In this document: piece by piece, positions 18,120-27,170 of the stretch
Position numbering within the stretch: position 1 is the stretch's first letter
How the letters are laid out: every line of letters starts with the position of its first letter
Assembly (NCBI RefSeq): GCF_018860805.1
Contig: NZ_JAHKQR010000016.1
Location: 186,001 to 250,000 of the forward strand
DNA: 64,000 nucleotides
Direction: 5' to 3'
Source of the DNA: Aestuariibacter sp. A3R04
GTDB taxonomy: Bacteria > Pseudomonadota > Gammaproteobacteria > Enterobacterales > Alteromonadaceae
Notes under the pieces: model-generated
Told to the model about the DNA's origin: nothing
What the model saw: only the letters and a program-made list of their open reading frames with translations
The model's database searches: none
Translations under genes and position numbers: made by a program

Positions 18120-21100
18120 TTATTCTTCGTCTGTCTGGCGCTTAGCGCCAAACCATTTCACCACCATCACATAGAACATGGGTACAAAGAAGATGGCCAA
18201 GAAGGTAGCTGCAAACATGCCCCCCATCACCGCGATACCTATAGCATTCTGACTTTCCGCACCAGCACCGGAAGATATGGCCAGCGGAGTTACACCCAAA
18301 ATAAATGCCATGGAAGTCATCAGAATAGGACGGAAACGCTGCTTGGCGGCAGTTGAAACGGCTTCTAAGAGGTCAGTACCAGACTCGTACTGCTCCTTGG
18401 CAAATTCAACAATGAGGATCGCGTTTTTCGCTGCCAACCCAACAGTGGTAAGGAAGGCCACCTGAAGGTAAACATCGTTTGGCAAACCAAAAATCCACGC
18501 TGCGGCAACCGAACCCAAAATGCCCAAGGGCACCACCAGCATAACAGCAAAAGGAACCGACCAGCTTTCATAAAGGGCCGCCAGACATAAAAACACCACC
18601 AGAATAGACAAGGCATACAACATCGGAGCCTGAGAGCCGGCTTCCCGCTCTTCATAAGAAAGGCCTGACCACTCTACTCCAAAACCAGGTGGTAACTGCG
18701 CTACCAATTTCAGAGCTTCATCCATTGCCTCTCCTGACGATACGCCCGGAGCAGGACTTCCCTGAATATTCACTGAAGACACACCGTTGAACCGCTCCAG
18801 TTTTGGTGAGCCATAGTTCCATTCAACACTGGAGAAAGCACTGAATGCCACCATGTCACCGTTGTCGTTTCGCACAAACCATTTGTCGAGATCTTCAGGA
18901 GCCATTCTGTAGGCAGAATCAGCTTGCATATACACCCGCTTTATGCGGCCTGAATCGATAAAGTCATTCACATAGGAAGACCCCCAGGCAATACTCAGCG
19001 TATTGTTGATATCACCAAGGGACAAGCCCAGCGCCGACGCTTTTTCACTGTCGATGTTAATTTTGAACTGCGGGACATCACTCAGGCCGTTGGGGCGCAC
19101 GCCTACCAGTTTGGGGTTTTGTGCGGCCATACCCAAAAATTGATTCCGGGCATCCATCAGTGCCTTGTGACCGTTGCCCCCACGATCAACCAACTGGAAT
19201 TCGAAGCCTGTGGCATTCCCCAATTCGCGAATTGGAGGGGGCAAAATTGGAAATGCCATTGCGTCCTGAATCTGTCCTAACGCACCGTAAGCACGGTTAA
19301 TAATGGAGAATGCGCTATGCGCTTCATCGCGCTCTTCCCAGTCAACTAGGTGAACGAACCCCATCCCCGCATTCTGCGCTGCACCGGCAAAGCTGAAACC
19401 GACAACGGTAAACATATCCTCGACGGCTTCGCCATTATCAGTAAGGAAAAAGTCTTCAACTTTTTTCATCGATTCCAGTGTTCGTCCTGCAGTGGCGCCC
19501 GGTGGAGCATTTACCAATACCATGATGCTGCCCTGATCTTCATTCGGCAAAAACGACCCCGCCAAACGCGTGAAGATAAACATCATGCCGCCTACCAGTA
19601 AAAAGTACACCAGAAGAGAGCGCTTTATTCTGCCAGCCATGCCTGTTGCTGCGCGCTCATAGCTGTCCCGACCTCTATTAAAGTTGCGATTAAACCAGCC
19701 AAAAAAGCCGCTATCGCGCTTGTTCATCACGTCTTTCTTGCGCAACAACACTGTACAGAGTGACGGCGATAGTATAATGGCCACCAACACAGAAAAGGTC
19801 ATGGCAGACACAATGGTAATAGAAAACTGACGGTATATTGAACCGGCGGAACCGGCAAAGAACGCCATAGGAATGAATACCGTGGCAAGTACTACCGCAA
19901 TCCCCACAAGCGCACTGGAAATTTGCGTCATGGATTTTTTGGTGGCTTCTTTCGCAGACAGGCCTTCTTCTTCCATGATACGTTCTACGTTTTCCACTAC
20001 CACGATGGCGTCATCAACCAATAGGCCAATGGCAAGAACCATGGCGAACATGGTAAGTACGTTTATGCTAAACCCACAGGCATACAATACAGCGAATGTG
20101 CCCATTAACACCACAGGCACCGCGATGGTAGGCACCAGAGTGGCTCGCCAGTTTTGCAAAAACAACAGCATGACGAAAAACACCAGCACGATGGCTTCAA
20201 TAAGTGTTTGAATGACCGATTCAATGGAAAGCTTAATGAAAGGTGAACTGTCCACCGGATAAACAACTTCTACGCCTTCGGGTAAGTTAACTGCCAATTC
20301 TTCCACCCGGGCTTTTACTCGCTCAATCGTGTCCAGCGCATTGGCGCCAGTGGCCAGTGACACAGCCATACCGGAGGCCGGCTTGCGCTTGTAACGGGTA
20401 ATATAGGAATAGTTTTCTGAGCCAAGCTCTACACGGGCCACATCTTTCACGCGTACCTGGGAGCCATCGGTATTTACCCGCAAGACTATATTTTCGAAGT
20501 CTTCCGCGGTTTGCAAAATAGATTGGGCGGTAATGGTGGCGTTGATTTGCTGCCCCTCAATGGCAGGCATGCCCCCCAACTGACCGGCTGAAATGTCAGT
20601 GTTCTGCGTTTGCACTGCATTGCGCACGTCCACAGGGGTCATGCTGTAGCTGTACAGCTTGTCTGGGTCGAGCCAAATGCGCATTGAGCGCTGGGCGCCA
20701 AAAACCCGCACGCTGCCAACGCCGTTAACCCGCGAAATAGGGTCTTTGTACTCTGATACCAACAAGTCGCTCAAGTCGAACTGGGTCAGATTGCCCTCTT
20801 TGGCATAAAAGCCTACCACAACGGCAAAGGTGTCGTTGGATTTCGTTACCGTCACCCCCTGTTGCTGAACCTGTGAAGGCAGTAGCGATACCGCACTTTG
20901 CACTTTGTTCTGTGTCTGCACCTGGGCGATATCTGGGTCAGTACCCGGATTAAACGTCAGCGTAATCGACATTCGTCCACTTTCACTACTGGCACTGAAG
21001 TAACGAAGATTATCGATACCAGACAGGCTTTGCTCAATGATTTGGGTAACGGTGTTTTCAATGGTTTCCGCTGACGCACCGGGATAAGTTGCACTGACAT

Positions 21101-21230
21101 TTACCGAGGGCGGTGCAACTTTCGGATATTGCTCAATGGGGAGGCCCTGAATTGAAAGGATACCGGCCATAATGGTGATGAGCGCCAGTACCCAGGCAAA
21201 AACCGGGCGGTCTATAAAAAAACGTGCCAT
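18120..21230 (-). CDS. RND efflux pump, HAE1 family (AcrB-like)
   Basis: Inner-membrane proton-driven multidrug exporter of 1036 residues, the normal length for AcrB/MexF-type pumps. The N-terminus MARFFIDRPVFAWVLALI is typical, with twelve membrane helices and two large periplasmic loops. The proton-relay residues are present: the Asp pair in LLVDDAIVVVENVE (helix 4) and Lys in GLAAKNAILIVEFAKEQ (helix 10). It is co-transcribed with the adaptor gene (30-base gap). No outer-membrane channel gene is nearby, so a TolC made elsewhere is probably used. The divergent TetR gene is the likely repressor. Confidence 0.96.
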   Translation of the reverse strand: MARFFIDRPVFAWVLALITIMAGILSIQGLPIEQYPKVAPPSVNVSATYPGASAETIENTVTQIIEQSLSGIDNLRYFSASSESGRMSITLTFNPGTDPDIAQVQTQNKVQSAVSLLPSQVQQQGVTVTKSNDTFAVVVGFYAKEGNLTQFDLSDLLVSEYKDPISRVNGVGSVRVFGAQRSMRIWLDPDKLYSYSMTPVDVRNAVQTQNTDISAGQLGGMPAIEGQQINATITAQSILQTAEDFENIVLRVNTDGSQVRVKDVARVELGSENYSYITRYKRKPASGMAVSLATGANALDTIERVKARVEELAVNLPEGVEVVYPVDSSPFIKLSIESVIQTLIEAIVLVFFVMLLFLQNWRATLVPTIAVPVVLMGTFAVLYACGFSINVLTMFAMVLAIGLLVDDAIVVVENVERIMEEEGLSAKEATKKSMTQISSALVGIAVVLATVFIPMAFFAGSAGSIYRQFSITIVSAMTFSVLVAIILSPSLCTVLLRKKDVMNKRDSGFFGWFNRNFNRGRDSYERAATGMAGRIKRSLLVYFLLVGGMMFIFTRLAGSFLPNEDQGSIMVLVNAPPGATAGRTLESMKKVEDFFLTDNGEAVEDMFTVVGFSFAGAAQNAGMGFVHLVDWEERDEAHSAFSIINRAYGALGQIQDAMAFPILPPPIRELGNATGFEFQLVDRGGNGHKALMDARNQFLGMAAQNPKLVGVRPNGLSDVPQFKINIDSEKASALGLSLGDINNTLSIAWGSSYVNDFIDSGRIKRVYMQADSAYRMAPEDLDKWFVRNDNGDMVAFSAFSSVEWNYGSPKLERFNGVSSVNIQGSPAPGVSSGEAMDEALKLVAQLPPGFGVEWSGLSYEEREAGSQAPMLYALSILVVFLCLAALYESWSVPFAVMLVVPLGILGSVAAAWIFGLPNDVYLQVAFLTTVGLAAKNAILIVEFAKEQYESGTDLLEAVSTAAKQRFRPILMTSMAFILGVTPLAISSGAGAESQNAIGIAVMGGMFAATFLAIFFVPMFYVMVVKWFGAKRQTDEE

Positions 21231-21260
21231 AAAAATTTGTTCCTACCTGATTAAACGGGC

Positions 21261-22397
21261 TTACTGACTGTCTTGTTCTTGCCAGGGCGTCGCATTGACT
21301 TTCATGCCAGGCTTCACTTTTTGATAACCGGTTACGATAACTCTGTCACCATTTTTTACACCACTGGTTACAATGTACTGATCTTTGTACACACCATTGA
21401 CTTTAATAGTGCGTGGCTCAACCACACTGTCTTTATTCACTGTCATCACTACAACAGAACCGTCTGGTTGACGGGTCGTGGCGCGCTGCGGCACCACCAG
21501 CTCTTCGGTGGTAGACAACACCACAGTAGCCTTCACAAACAGGCCGGGCATCAGCAGTGAGTCTTTATTGGGAACTTCTGCACGCAGCGCAACTGCACCG
21601 GTTGTTTCATCTACGGTGACTTCAGAAAATTTCAATATGCCCTGATGCTCGTACATTTCACCCGTTGCTTCGTCCAACATCAGACGCACGGGCAAGGTTC
21701 CGTTTTCCTGCATGGCACGGCGAAGGGTTAACACCCCTTTCCCCGATTGCTGCATGTCAACGTAAACTGGGTTTAACTGGGTAATGGTCGCTAACTGCTG
21801 TTCCTGATTCGCCGTTACCAGTGAACCTACGGTTACGTAACTACGGCTGATTTGCCCACTGATAGGAGCGTAAACTCTGGTGTAATCAGAATCGACTTTA
21901 GCCAAATCAACCGCGGCCTGGGCTACGCTAATTTGCGCATCTGCCTGTTCAGCTTCCGCCACAGCATCGTCGTATTCCTGTTGACTTACCGCATTGCGAC
22001 TCAGCAAGTCTTTATATCGGGCAGCTCTTGCCTTCAGCGTTTTCAGATTAGCCCGGGCACTTTTCAAATCGGCTTTGGCACTGGCTAACTGGGCAGAATA
22101 TCTGGCATCGTCAATTTGATATAACTGCTGCCCTTTCTCTACCAACGCCCCTTCCTTGAACAATCTTTCAGTAAGAACCCCTTCTACCTGGGGACGTACA
22201 TGAGACTGCTGCATAGGACTAACGCGGCCAGGCAATGTCACTGTGTGTTCTACCTGTTGGGCAGACAATGTTACCACAGACACCGAGGGCGCGGGAGCTG
22301 GCCCCTGGCTGGCCTGAGCCTGTTCAGATTGGTCTGAACATCCACTGATGACAATCAATGAAGACGCAGCGACGGCGGCTAAAAACAGTTTCTTCAT
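21261..22397 (-). CDS. RND efflux periplasmic adaptor (AcrA-like lipoprotein)
   Basis: Membrane-fusion protein of 378 residues that links the pump to an outer-membrane channel. It has a lipoprotein signal with lipobox VISGC (Cys at about 20), a lipoyl/biotinyl-like domain (SHVRPQVEGVLTERLF and DYTRVYAPISGQISRSYV), a coiled-coil hairpin (about 85-155, Ala/Lys/Asp-rich), a beta-barrel and a membrane-proximal domain. Start is ATG at 22397, which gives a proper signal; the frame runs open to 22445. It is first in the operon with the pump and divergent from the TetR regulator. Confidence 0.94.
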   Translation of the reverse strand: MKKLFLAAVAASSLIVISGCSDQSEQAQASQGPAPAPSVSVVTLSAQQVEHTVTLPGRVSPMQQSHVRPQVEGVLTERLFKEGALVEKGQQLYQIDDARYSAQLASAKADLKSARANLKTLKARAARYKDLLSRNAVSQQEYDDAVAEAEQADAQISVAQAAVDLAKVDSDYTRVYAPISGQISRSYVTVGSLVTANQEQQLATITQLNPVYVDMQQSGKGVLTLRRAMQENGTLPVRLMLDEATGEMYEHQGILKFSEVTVDETTGAVALRAEVPNKDSLLMPGLFVKATVVLSTTEELVVPQRATTRQPDGSVVVMTVNKDSVVEPRTIKVNGVYKDQYIVTSGVKNGDRVIVTGYQKVKPGMKVNATPWQEQDSQ

Positions 22398-22465
22398 AAC
22401 TCTCTGGCTTCCTAATTCAGCCTCTTGGGCTGGACAATTGCACAATTTACCTTTACTTTTTAAAG

Positions 22466-22479
22466 ATACGTTCTTGTAT
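22466..22479. promoter_or_regulatory. Candidate TetR/AcrR operator
   Basis: ATACGTTCTTGTAT carries inverted ATAC/GTAT arms and is followed by further TATGT repeats (to 22485). It lies between the divergent adaptor and TetR genes. The reverse strand (ACATACATACAAGAACGTAT) resembles the E. coli AcrR operator, which also has TACATACA arms. Symmetry is imperfect over the longer span. Confidence 0.45.
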
Positions 22480-22507
22480 GTATGTTGTCAATTAACGGAG
22501 GTCCGCG

Positions 22508-23122
22508 ATGCGCAGAACAAAAGAAGACGCAGAACTCACAAAACAGGCCATTTTGAATGCCGCTGTAGAGGTATTTTCTCATCGCGGAGTGGCCAAGGCA
22601 TCCCTTGAAGAAATCGCCCGCAAAGCCGATGTAACAAGGGGGGCCGTGTACTGGCACTTCAAAAACAAAATGGAAATTTTTGACGCGCTTCACGAACGGC
22701 TACATACTCCTTTTATTGAGCGCATTCTGGAAGGACTGGAAGCTGAACACCCCAATCCAATCGGCCAACTGCAGGTACTGTGTACGAATTTGCTGCTGGA
22801 ACTCGATCAGGATGAATTCAGAAAAAAATCGCTCACCTTATTTATGCTCAAATGTGACTACAGCGGAGCGCTACAAGACAGGCGAGATGCACACACCAAA
22901 GCTAAGTACGAAAAAATGCAGGCGTTCTCCGGCTACTTCCAAAAAGCCATTGAAGCCGGACAACTGCCAAGCAACGCCGACGCAGGCGACTATACCATTG
23001 CCATGAACTGCTACATTCGGGGCATTATTATTGAATATCTTGAAGCTCCGGATGCTTTCGACATGCCCAACAAAGCTCCCATACTCATGGACATTTTTTT
23101 CAGCCGCTTGCAGCACACCTAA
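22508..23122 (+). CDS. TetR-family repressor (AcrR-type) of the RND operon
   Basis: A 204-residue regulator with an N-terminal TetR helix-turn-helix (about 10-57: AILNAAVEVFSHRGVAKASL, then DVTRGAVYWHFKNK, the AcrR/TtgR type recognition helix) and an all-helical ligand-binding C-terminal domain. GGAGG lies 8 bases before the ATG. Its divergent place next to an RND pump strongly suggests it represses that operon, and itself, until an inducing drug binds. The ligand is unknown. Confidence 0.93.
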   Translation: MRRTKEDAELTKQAILNAAVEVFSHRGVAKASLEEIARKADVTRGAVYWHFKNKMEIFDALHERLHTPFIERILEGLEAEHPNPIGQLQVLCTNLLLELDQDEFRKKSLTLFMLKCDYSGALQDRRDAHTKAKYEKMQAFSGYFQKAIEAGQLPSNADAGDYTIAMNCYIRGIIIEYLEAPDAFDMPNKAPILMDIFFSRLQHT

Positions 23123-23151
23123 TATTCCGGCACAAGGCAATGTCCCGTTCG

Positions 23152-23763
23152 CTACCCTAGGTGCTCACATTGTTGTAGCAACACTTCGTTGGCCCAACTC
23201 AGCTTGCCAGCTTGTACATTGTTCCCCCCTTTGTCGGGGTGATGTAAGTGTTGTTGTTTGTGATAATGCTTTTTAATCAATGATTTACTAAGCGTTTTAT
23301 CAAACGGAATACCCAACAGCGCTTTTGCCTGCCTTACATCGTTTTCATTCGCCGGCACTATGGGGTTCCCCATCCTTTCCCAGAAGCTGTCTATCAAGGC
23401 TTCAACGTCCTGCATTGAAGTACTAGTGAAGTGAGACCAGTCGAGATAGTAAGTACGCAACGGATCATCGGCCATCACGGCATGTGGCCCTGCTTTTTCA
23501 CCCCGTATTTCAATGGATGTCGTATGGATGTCCAACAGCAGTCCGCGCTCGTCAAACCATTGGTCACGCAATTGATATAAGGCGTTAAACAGCACGAAAT
23601 GGCATTGAAACATTGTGAGGTTGTCGGCCAGTGCGTCACGGTCAAATACGCGGTAGGGCGCTGACTGCAAACGGGTAATGAGTGCAAACTCGCTAATACC
23701 TGCGGTAAATTCTGCCTCAAAGGCGCGCAGTGTGCGAACTAATGCCTGTTGATTCACGACCAT
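23152..23763 (-). CDS. DNA-J related protein with C-terminal J domain
   Basis: A 203-residue protein with an N-terminal DNA-J-related domain (about 1-125, found with J domains in marine gammaproteobacteria) and a short C-terminal J domain (about 145-200) that holds the HPD motif (HHPDKGG) needed to stimulate DnaK ATPase. It should act as a DnaK co-chaperone for unknown clients. It is followed at a short distance on the same strand by nothing, and preceded by the ybaN-like gene (21 bases), so the two may be co-transcribed. Confidence 0.88.
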   Translation of the reverse strand: MVVNQQALVRTLRAFEAEFTAGISEFALITRLQSAPYRVFDRDALADNLTMFQCHFVLFNALYQLRDQWFDERGLLLDIHTTSIEIRGEKAGPHAVMADDPLRTYYLDWSHFTSTSMQDVEALIDSFWERMGNPIVPANENDVRQAKALLGIPFDKTLSKSLIKKHYHKQQHLHHPDKGGNNVQAGKLSWANEVLLQQCEHLG

Positions 23764-23784
23764 AAAATCACTCCACGGTGCAGT

Positions 23785-24195
23785 TTATTGAGACGCTGGG
23801 GGTTCCGGCAACCGCCACAACCACACCAGTACTATTGCCATAAAGATGACTGTTGGCAAAAACGCCCACAAAGGCACACTTGAGCCCCACATCACCAGTA
23901 CAGACAGCGACATACCCACTGCGGCGGCGTACTTGGCTTTTCTGGGTATACAGCGGCCGTCCCGCCAGTGCTGAATAATGGGACCTGCGATGGGATGATT
24001 ATCGAGCCATCCGGACAGAGCGGGCGAACTTCGCGCAGCAAGCCAGGCCGCCAGTAAGACGAATACCGTGGTAGGTAATCCGGGCACGATCACACCAACC
24101 AAACCGATGCTGAGACTGATAACCGCTCCGGCCATCAGCAACCAGCGATAAGGCGCCGTCAACAGTCGGCTTTTTCGGTGTTCAGATGAAGACAT
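23785..24195 (-). CDS. DUF454 (YbaN-like) inner-membrane protein
   Basis: A small 136-residue membrane protein of the YbaN/DUF454 family. It has a hydrophobic hairpin near the N-terminus (WLLMAGAVISLSIGLVGVIVPGLPTTVFVLLAAWLAARSS region, containing the family mark PGLPTT), a short loop with SGWLDNHP and the IQHWRDGRCIPRKAK segment, then two more helices. Function is unknown in all members I know. Start is ATG at 24195 with AGGGG upstream. It probably heads a unit with the DnaJ-related gene. Confidence 0.9.
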   Translation of the reverse strand: MSSSEHRKSRLLTAPYRWLLMAGAVISLSIGLVGVIVPGLPTTVFVLLAAWLAARSSPALSGWLDNHPIAGPIIQHWRDGRCIPRKAKYAAAVGMSLSVLVMWGSSVPLWAFLPTVIFMAIVLVWLWRLPEPPASQ

Positions 24196-24335
24196 GGCCC
24201 CTGGGTATTAAAAATATCTTAATATGAGTGTATATGAATCCACGCTCAAAAACCGCCGCTTTCCATTAGCGACTTTATCAATGTGTCGTTATCTGCTGCC
24301 ACGATTTGTCACAATTCACAAACAATTGACCATAA

Positions 24336-24363
24336 AGCCCCCCTCAAAGGGGCTCATTTTTTT
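24336..24363 (+). terminator. Orphan intrinsic terminator in the sortase-operon leader
   Basis: AGCCCC and GGGGCT form a stem around a 7-base loop, followed by CATTTTTTT on the plus strand. It ends 38 bases before the start of the sortase-target gene. No plus-strand gene precedes it (the neighbour at 24195 is transcribed away). It is therefore either a leader attenuator or the 3' end of a small RNA started in 24196-24335. Confidence 0.7.
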
Positions 24364-24401
24364 GTTGTACTCACGTCATCAACGCAATCTGGAAGCGCAC
24401 T

Positions 24402-26543
24402 ATGACATTAAAACGCATACCCAAACACCTGATTTTCGACCCTCAACCAAAACGCCGTTCAAAAGCCTGGGTTGGATGGCTTTTGCTCACGCTGCTAGGT
24501 ATTGCCGCAGGGATTGTTGCGGGTAAAGCCAACGCAGCACAAAGCGCATTCTTACCCGAAGCAGGATTGCTAACCACCCGGCACGCCGGAAGCGAACCCT
24601 CACAGGCCCTTCACACCGGCACTCAGGTGAATGCCACCATAGATGGCATGATCGTGTCAGTGAACTATACCCAACGATTTCGCAATGCCAGTAGTCATTG
24701 GGTGGAAGGCATATACACATTTCCCCTACCCGAGGGCGCTGCGGTGCGGCATATGGAAATGCGTGTGGGTGAACGCCGCATTGTAGGAAAAATAAAACCC
24801 CGTGAAGAGGCCACGCGTATTTATCGCCAGGCGCTGAGTAGCGGCAAACAGGCGGCGTTAACCGTTCAGCAGCGCCCCAATCTTTTTACTCAGCGCATTG
24901 CCAATATCGCGCCGGGTGAAACCATTGAAGTACAGCTGCAATTTATTGACAAAGCCCGGTACCAACAAGGTACCTTTGAGTGGCGACTACCCGCAACGAT
25001 TACCCCGCGCTACATGCCAGGAACGCTATTACCGCTATTTCCCCCCGTCCCGGTCAACCGCAATGACGAGGTGTCACTGAACAAAGAGGCATTGGGTTTT
25101 GGCTGGGCACACCCCACCAGTGAAGTGCCAGATGCGGGCTGGATTTCGCCTCCTATGGAAACACACGACCACCCGGTGGTTAACCCGATTGGCATTAACG
25201 TTACGCTGACTCCCGGTGTCGCGCTCACTCAGGTAAATGGTTTGTATCACGATATCAGCGTAGAGAAGAATAATAATTCTTATACTGTTTTTCTTGCTGA
25301 CGGTCAGGCCGAGATGGATAGGGACTTTGTCCTGCAATGGCAGCCTACGCCATCTCAGGAGCCCCGGGCAGCGTTGTTCAAACAAACTCTCGGTAACGAG
25401 CACTATGCATTGTTTATGCTGATGCCGCCAACGACTTTGCCAGAAACCTCCCTCGCCCGCGATATTACATTTGTCATCGACATATCTGGTTCTATGCAAG
25501 GCAACGCCATCGCACAGGCAAAAGCGAGTTTACGCTACGCTGTGAACCAACTTTCAGGACAAGACCGGTTTAATATTGTTGCTTTTTCGAACGACTATCA
25601 ATTGCTTTATGCCTCGCCTCAATGGGCAAGTCCGAACGCCAAGTATCAGGCTACCAACTGGGTGGCGCGCCTTGACGCCGACGGCGGTACTGAAATGTAC
25701 CCGGCACTCGAAGCCGCATTTGCTCAGTCTTTGACTCCCGAGAGGCTACAACAAGTTGTGTTTATCACAGACGGCGCGGTGGGCAATGAGTCAGCGCTGT
25801 TCTCGTTAATTGAAGCACAAAGTCAGGATGTCAGACTGTTCACTGTGGGGATCGGCGCTGCGCCAAACAGTTATTTCATGCGTGAGGCAGCCCGCGCCGG
25901 ACGTGGCACTTATGAGTACATCGCGCGCAGCAGCGAAGTCAGTTCCATTATGCAAAGGCTGTTTACCAAACTGAATCATGCAACAACGAAGAATATTGCT
26001 GTCAACTGGCCTGTCGCCACGGAAGCGTTTCCGGCCAAAAGCGGCGATTTATACTTCTCAGAACCTCTTATTGCGCTAGCGAAATCAGCAGCACCAATAC
26101 CTGCCATTGAGGTAACAGGCAATAATGGCGTCAATACCTGGCATCGCGTGGTAAATGCCTATCAGGTGGAAGAATCTCAGGGAATAAGCGCACTCTGGGC
26201 GCGGGCGAAAATTTCTGGCCTTGAAGCCAGTCACCGACGGGGAAAGCTGGACGACATAGCAGTGAGAAATCGCATTGTAGATGTGGCCCTGAAACACCAC
26301 ATGTTATCCCGGTTTACTGCATTTGTGGCGGTTGATGACTCCATTGCGCGCCCTTCAAAAGAACAAATTGCCCGTGAAGTAGTACGTAGTCAACAGCCAC
26401 TCAATCAGCACTTGCAGAAGGTACCATTTCCCCAAACGGCCACCAGCAGCACCTTTAGCTTTATCGCCGGCGCTCTGTTGCTCAGTGTATGGCTGAGCTT
26501 GCGCTGCGTTTTGCTCACTTTTGCGGGCTGTAACGCAAAATAG
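24402..26543 (+). CDS. Marine proteobacterial sortase target protein (VIT + vWA)
   Basis: A 713-residue surface protein. It has an N-terminal membrane/signal segment (about 26-46), a VIT domain (about 55-185, like the inter-alpha-trypsin inhibitor family), and a von Willebrand A domain (about 350-530) with the metal site DISGS at 360-364. The C-terminal sorting signal is FPQTAT at 676-681, then a hydrophobic helix and a short tail (RC...CNAK). The usual form is LPQTAT; here Leu is Phe. The next gene is its cognate sortase. A metal-dependent adhesive role is likely from domain content but unproven. An orphan terminator lies in its leader. Confidence 0.93.
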   Translation: MTLKRIPKHLIFDPQPKRRSKAWVGWLLLTLLGIAAGIVAGKANAAQSAFLPEAGLLTTRHAGSEPSQALHTGTQVNATIDGMIVSVNYTQRFRNASSHWVEGIYTFPLPEGAAVRHMEMRVGERRIVGKIKPREEATRIYRQALSSGKQAALTVQQRPNLFTQRIANIAPGETIEVQLQFIDKARYQQGTFEWRLPATITPRYMPGTLLPLFPPVPVNRNDEVSLNKEALGFGWAHPTSEVPDAGWISPPMETHDHPVVNPIGINVTLTPGVALTQVNGLYHDISVEKNNNSYTVFLADGQAEMDRDFVLQWQPTPSQEPRAALFKQTLGNEHYALFMLMPPTTLPETSLARDITFVIDISGSMQGNAIAQAKASLRYAVNQLSGQDRFNIVAFSNDYQLLYASPQWASPNAKYQATNWVARLDADGGTEMYPALEAAFAQSLTPERLQQVVFITDGAVGNESALFSLIEAQSQDVRLFTVGIGAAPNSYFMREAARAGRGTYEYIARSSEVSSIMQRLFTKLNHATTKNIAVNWPVATEAFPAKSGDLYFSEPLIALAKSAAPIPAIEVTGNNGVNTWHRVVNAYQVEESQGISALWARAKISGLEASHRRGKLDDIAVRNRIVDVALKHHMLSRFTAFVAVDDSIARPSKEQIAREVVRSQQPLNQHLQKVPFPQTATSSTFSFIAGALLLSVWLSLRCVLLTFAGCNAK

Positions 26544-26563
26544 TTCTGTTCAGGAAATTTATC

Positions 26564-27151
26564 ATGACATCGATAACAGCATTACTAAAAGATTATCGCG
26601 GCGGCATCAGCGGTCTTTTACTTTTTACCGGTTTACTTTGCTGGGGCAATTCGCTGTGGATTGCCGGCAAAGCAGTGGTTGCGCAACAACTCATTGAATC
26701 CGCATGGAAATCGACATTGTCAGAAGGGCACGCGGTAAAACCCTGGCCATGGGCTGACACCTGGCCCGTGGCCGCAATGGAGTTCCCCTCGCAAAATGAA
26801 ACCCTCTTTGCCCTAGCTGGAAGCACTGGTACCAGTCTGGCATTTGGCCCTGGTCATCTCGACGGTACTGCACTGCCCGAAGAGCCGGGAACCAAGGTAT
26901 TCAGTGCGCACCGAGATACCCATTTCAGTTTTTTGGAAAACATCGCTATCGGGGAAATTTTTCACTTACAAAGTAATAACGGCGTGTGGCAGTCATACCG
27001 TGTAACAGAAAAGACCATCGTCGATAGCACGAAAACCCAATGGATGATCGATCAGAATCGAAACGAGGTACACCTCATTACCTGCTACCCGTTTAACAGC
27101 GCAACCCTCAACCCCGACAGGCGGTTTGTGGTAGTGGCAGCCCAAGTGTAA
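26564..27151 (+). CDS. Marine proteobacterial class sortase
   Basis: A 195-residue transpeptidase of the Gram-negative sortase class found with VIT/vWA targets. It has an N-terminal membrane anchor (about 14-38), then a sortase beta-barrel with the catalytic His in FSAHRDTHFSFL (H116), Cys in LITCYPFN (C174) and a likely Arg in NPDRRFVV. It should cut the FPQTAT signal of the upstream product and move it to an unknown acceptor; no lipid II-type cell wall anchor site is defined in these bacteria. It is 20 bases from its target gene, with AGGAA before the ATG. Confidence 0.95.
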   Translation: MTSITALLKDYRGGISGLLLFTGLLCWGNSLWIAGKAVVAQQLIESAWKSTLSEGHAVKPWPWADTWPVAAMEFPSQNETLFALAGSTGTSLAFGPGHLDGTALPEEPGTKVFSAHRDTHFSFLENIAIGEIFHLQSNNGVWQSYRVTEKTIVDSTKTQWMIDQNRNEVHLITCYPFNSATLNPDRRFVVVAAQV

Positions 27152-27170
27152 AACTGAGAGCAGCGTGGTG

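Noticed and set aside
24301-24330. CRP-like site before the sortase operon (TTTGTCACAATTCACAAA)
   Set aside because: The half-sites do not fit TGTGA-N6-TCACA; one arm is reversed in order. Kept out as too weak.
24224-24526. Open frame over the sortase leader
   Set aside because: It runs through the intrinsic terminator and into another frame of the real gene; no ribosome site. The stretch is better read as a non-coding leader.
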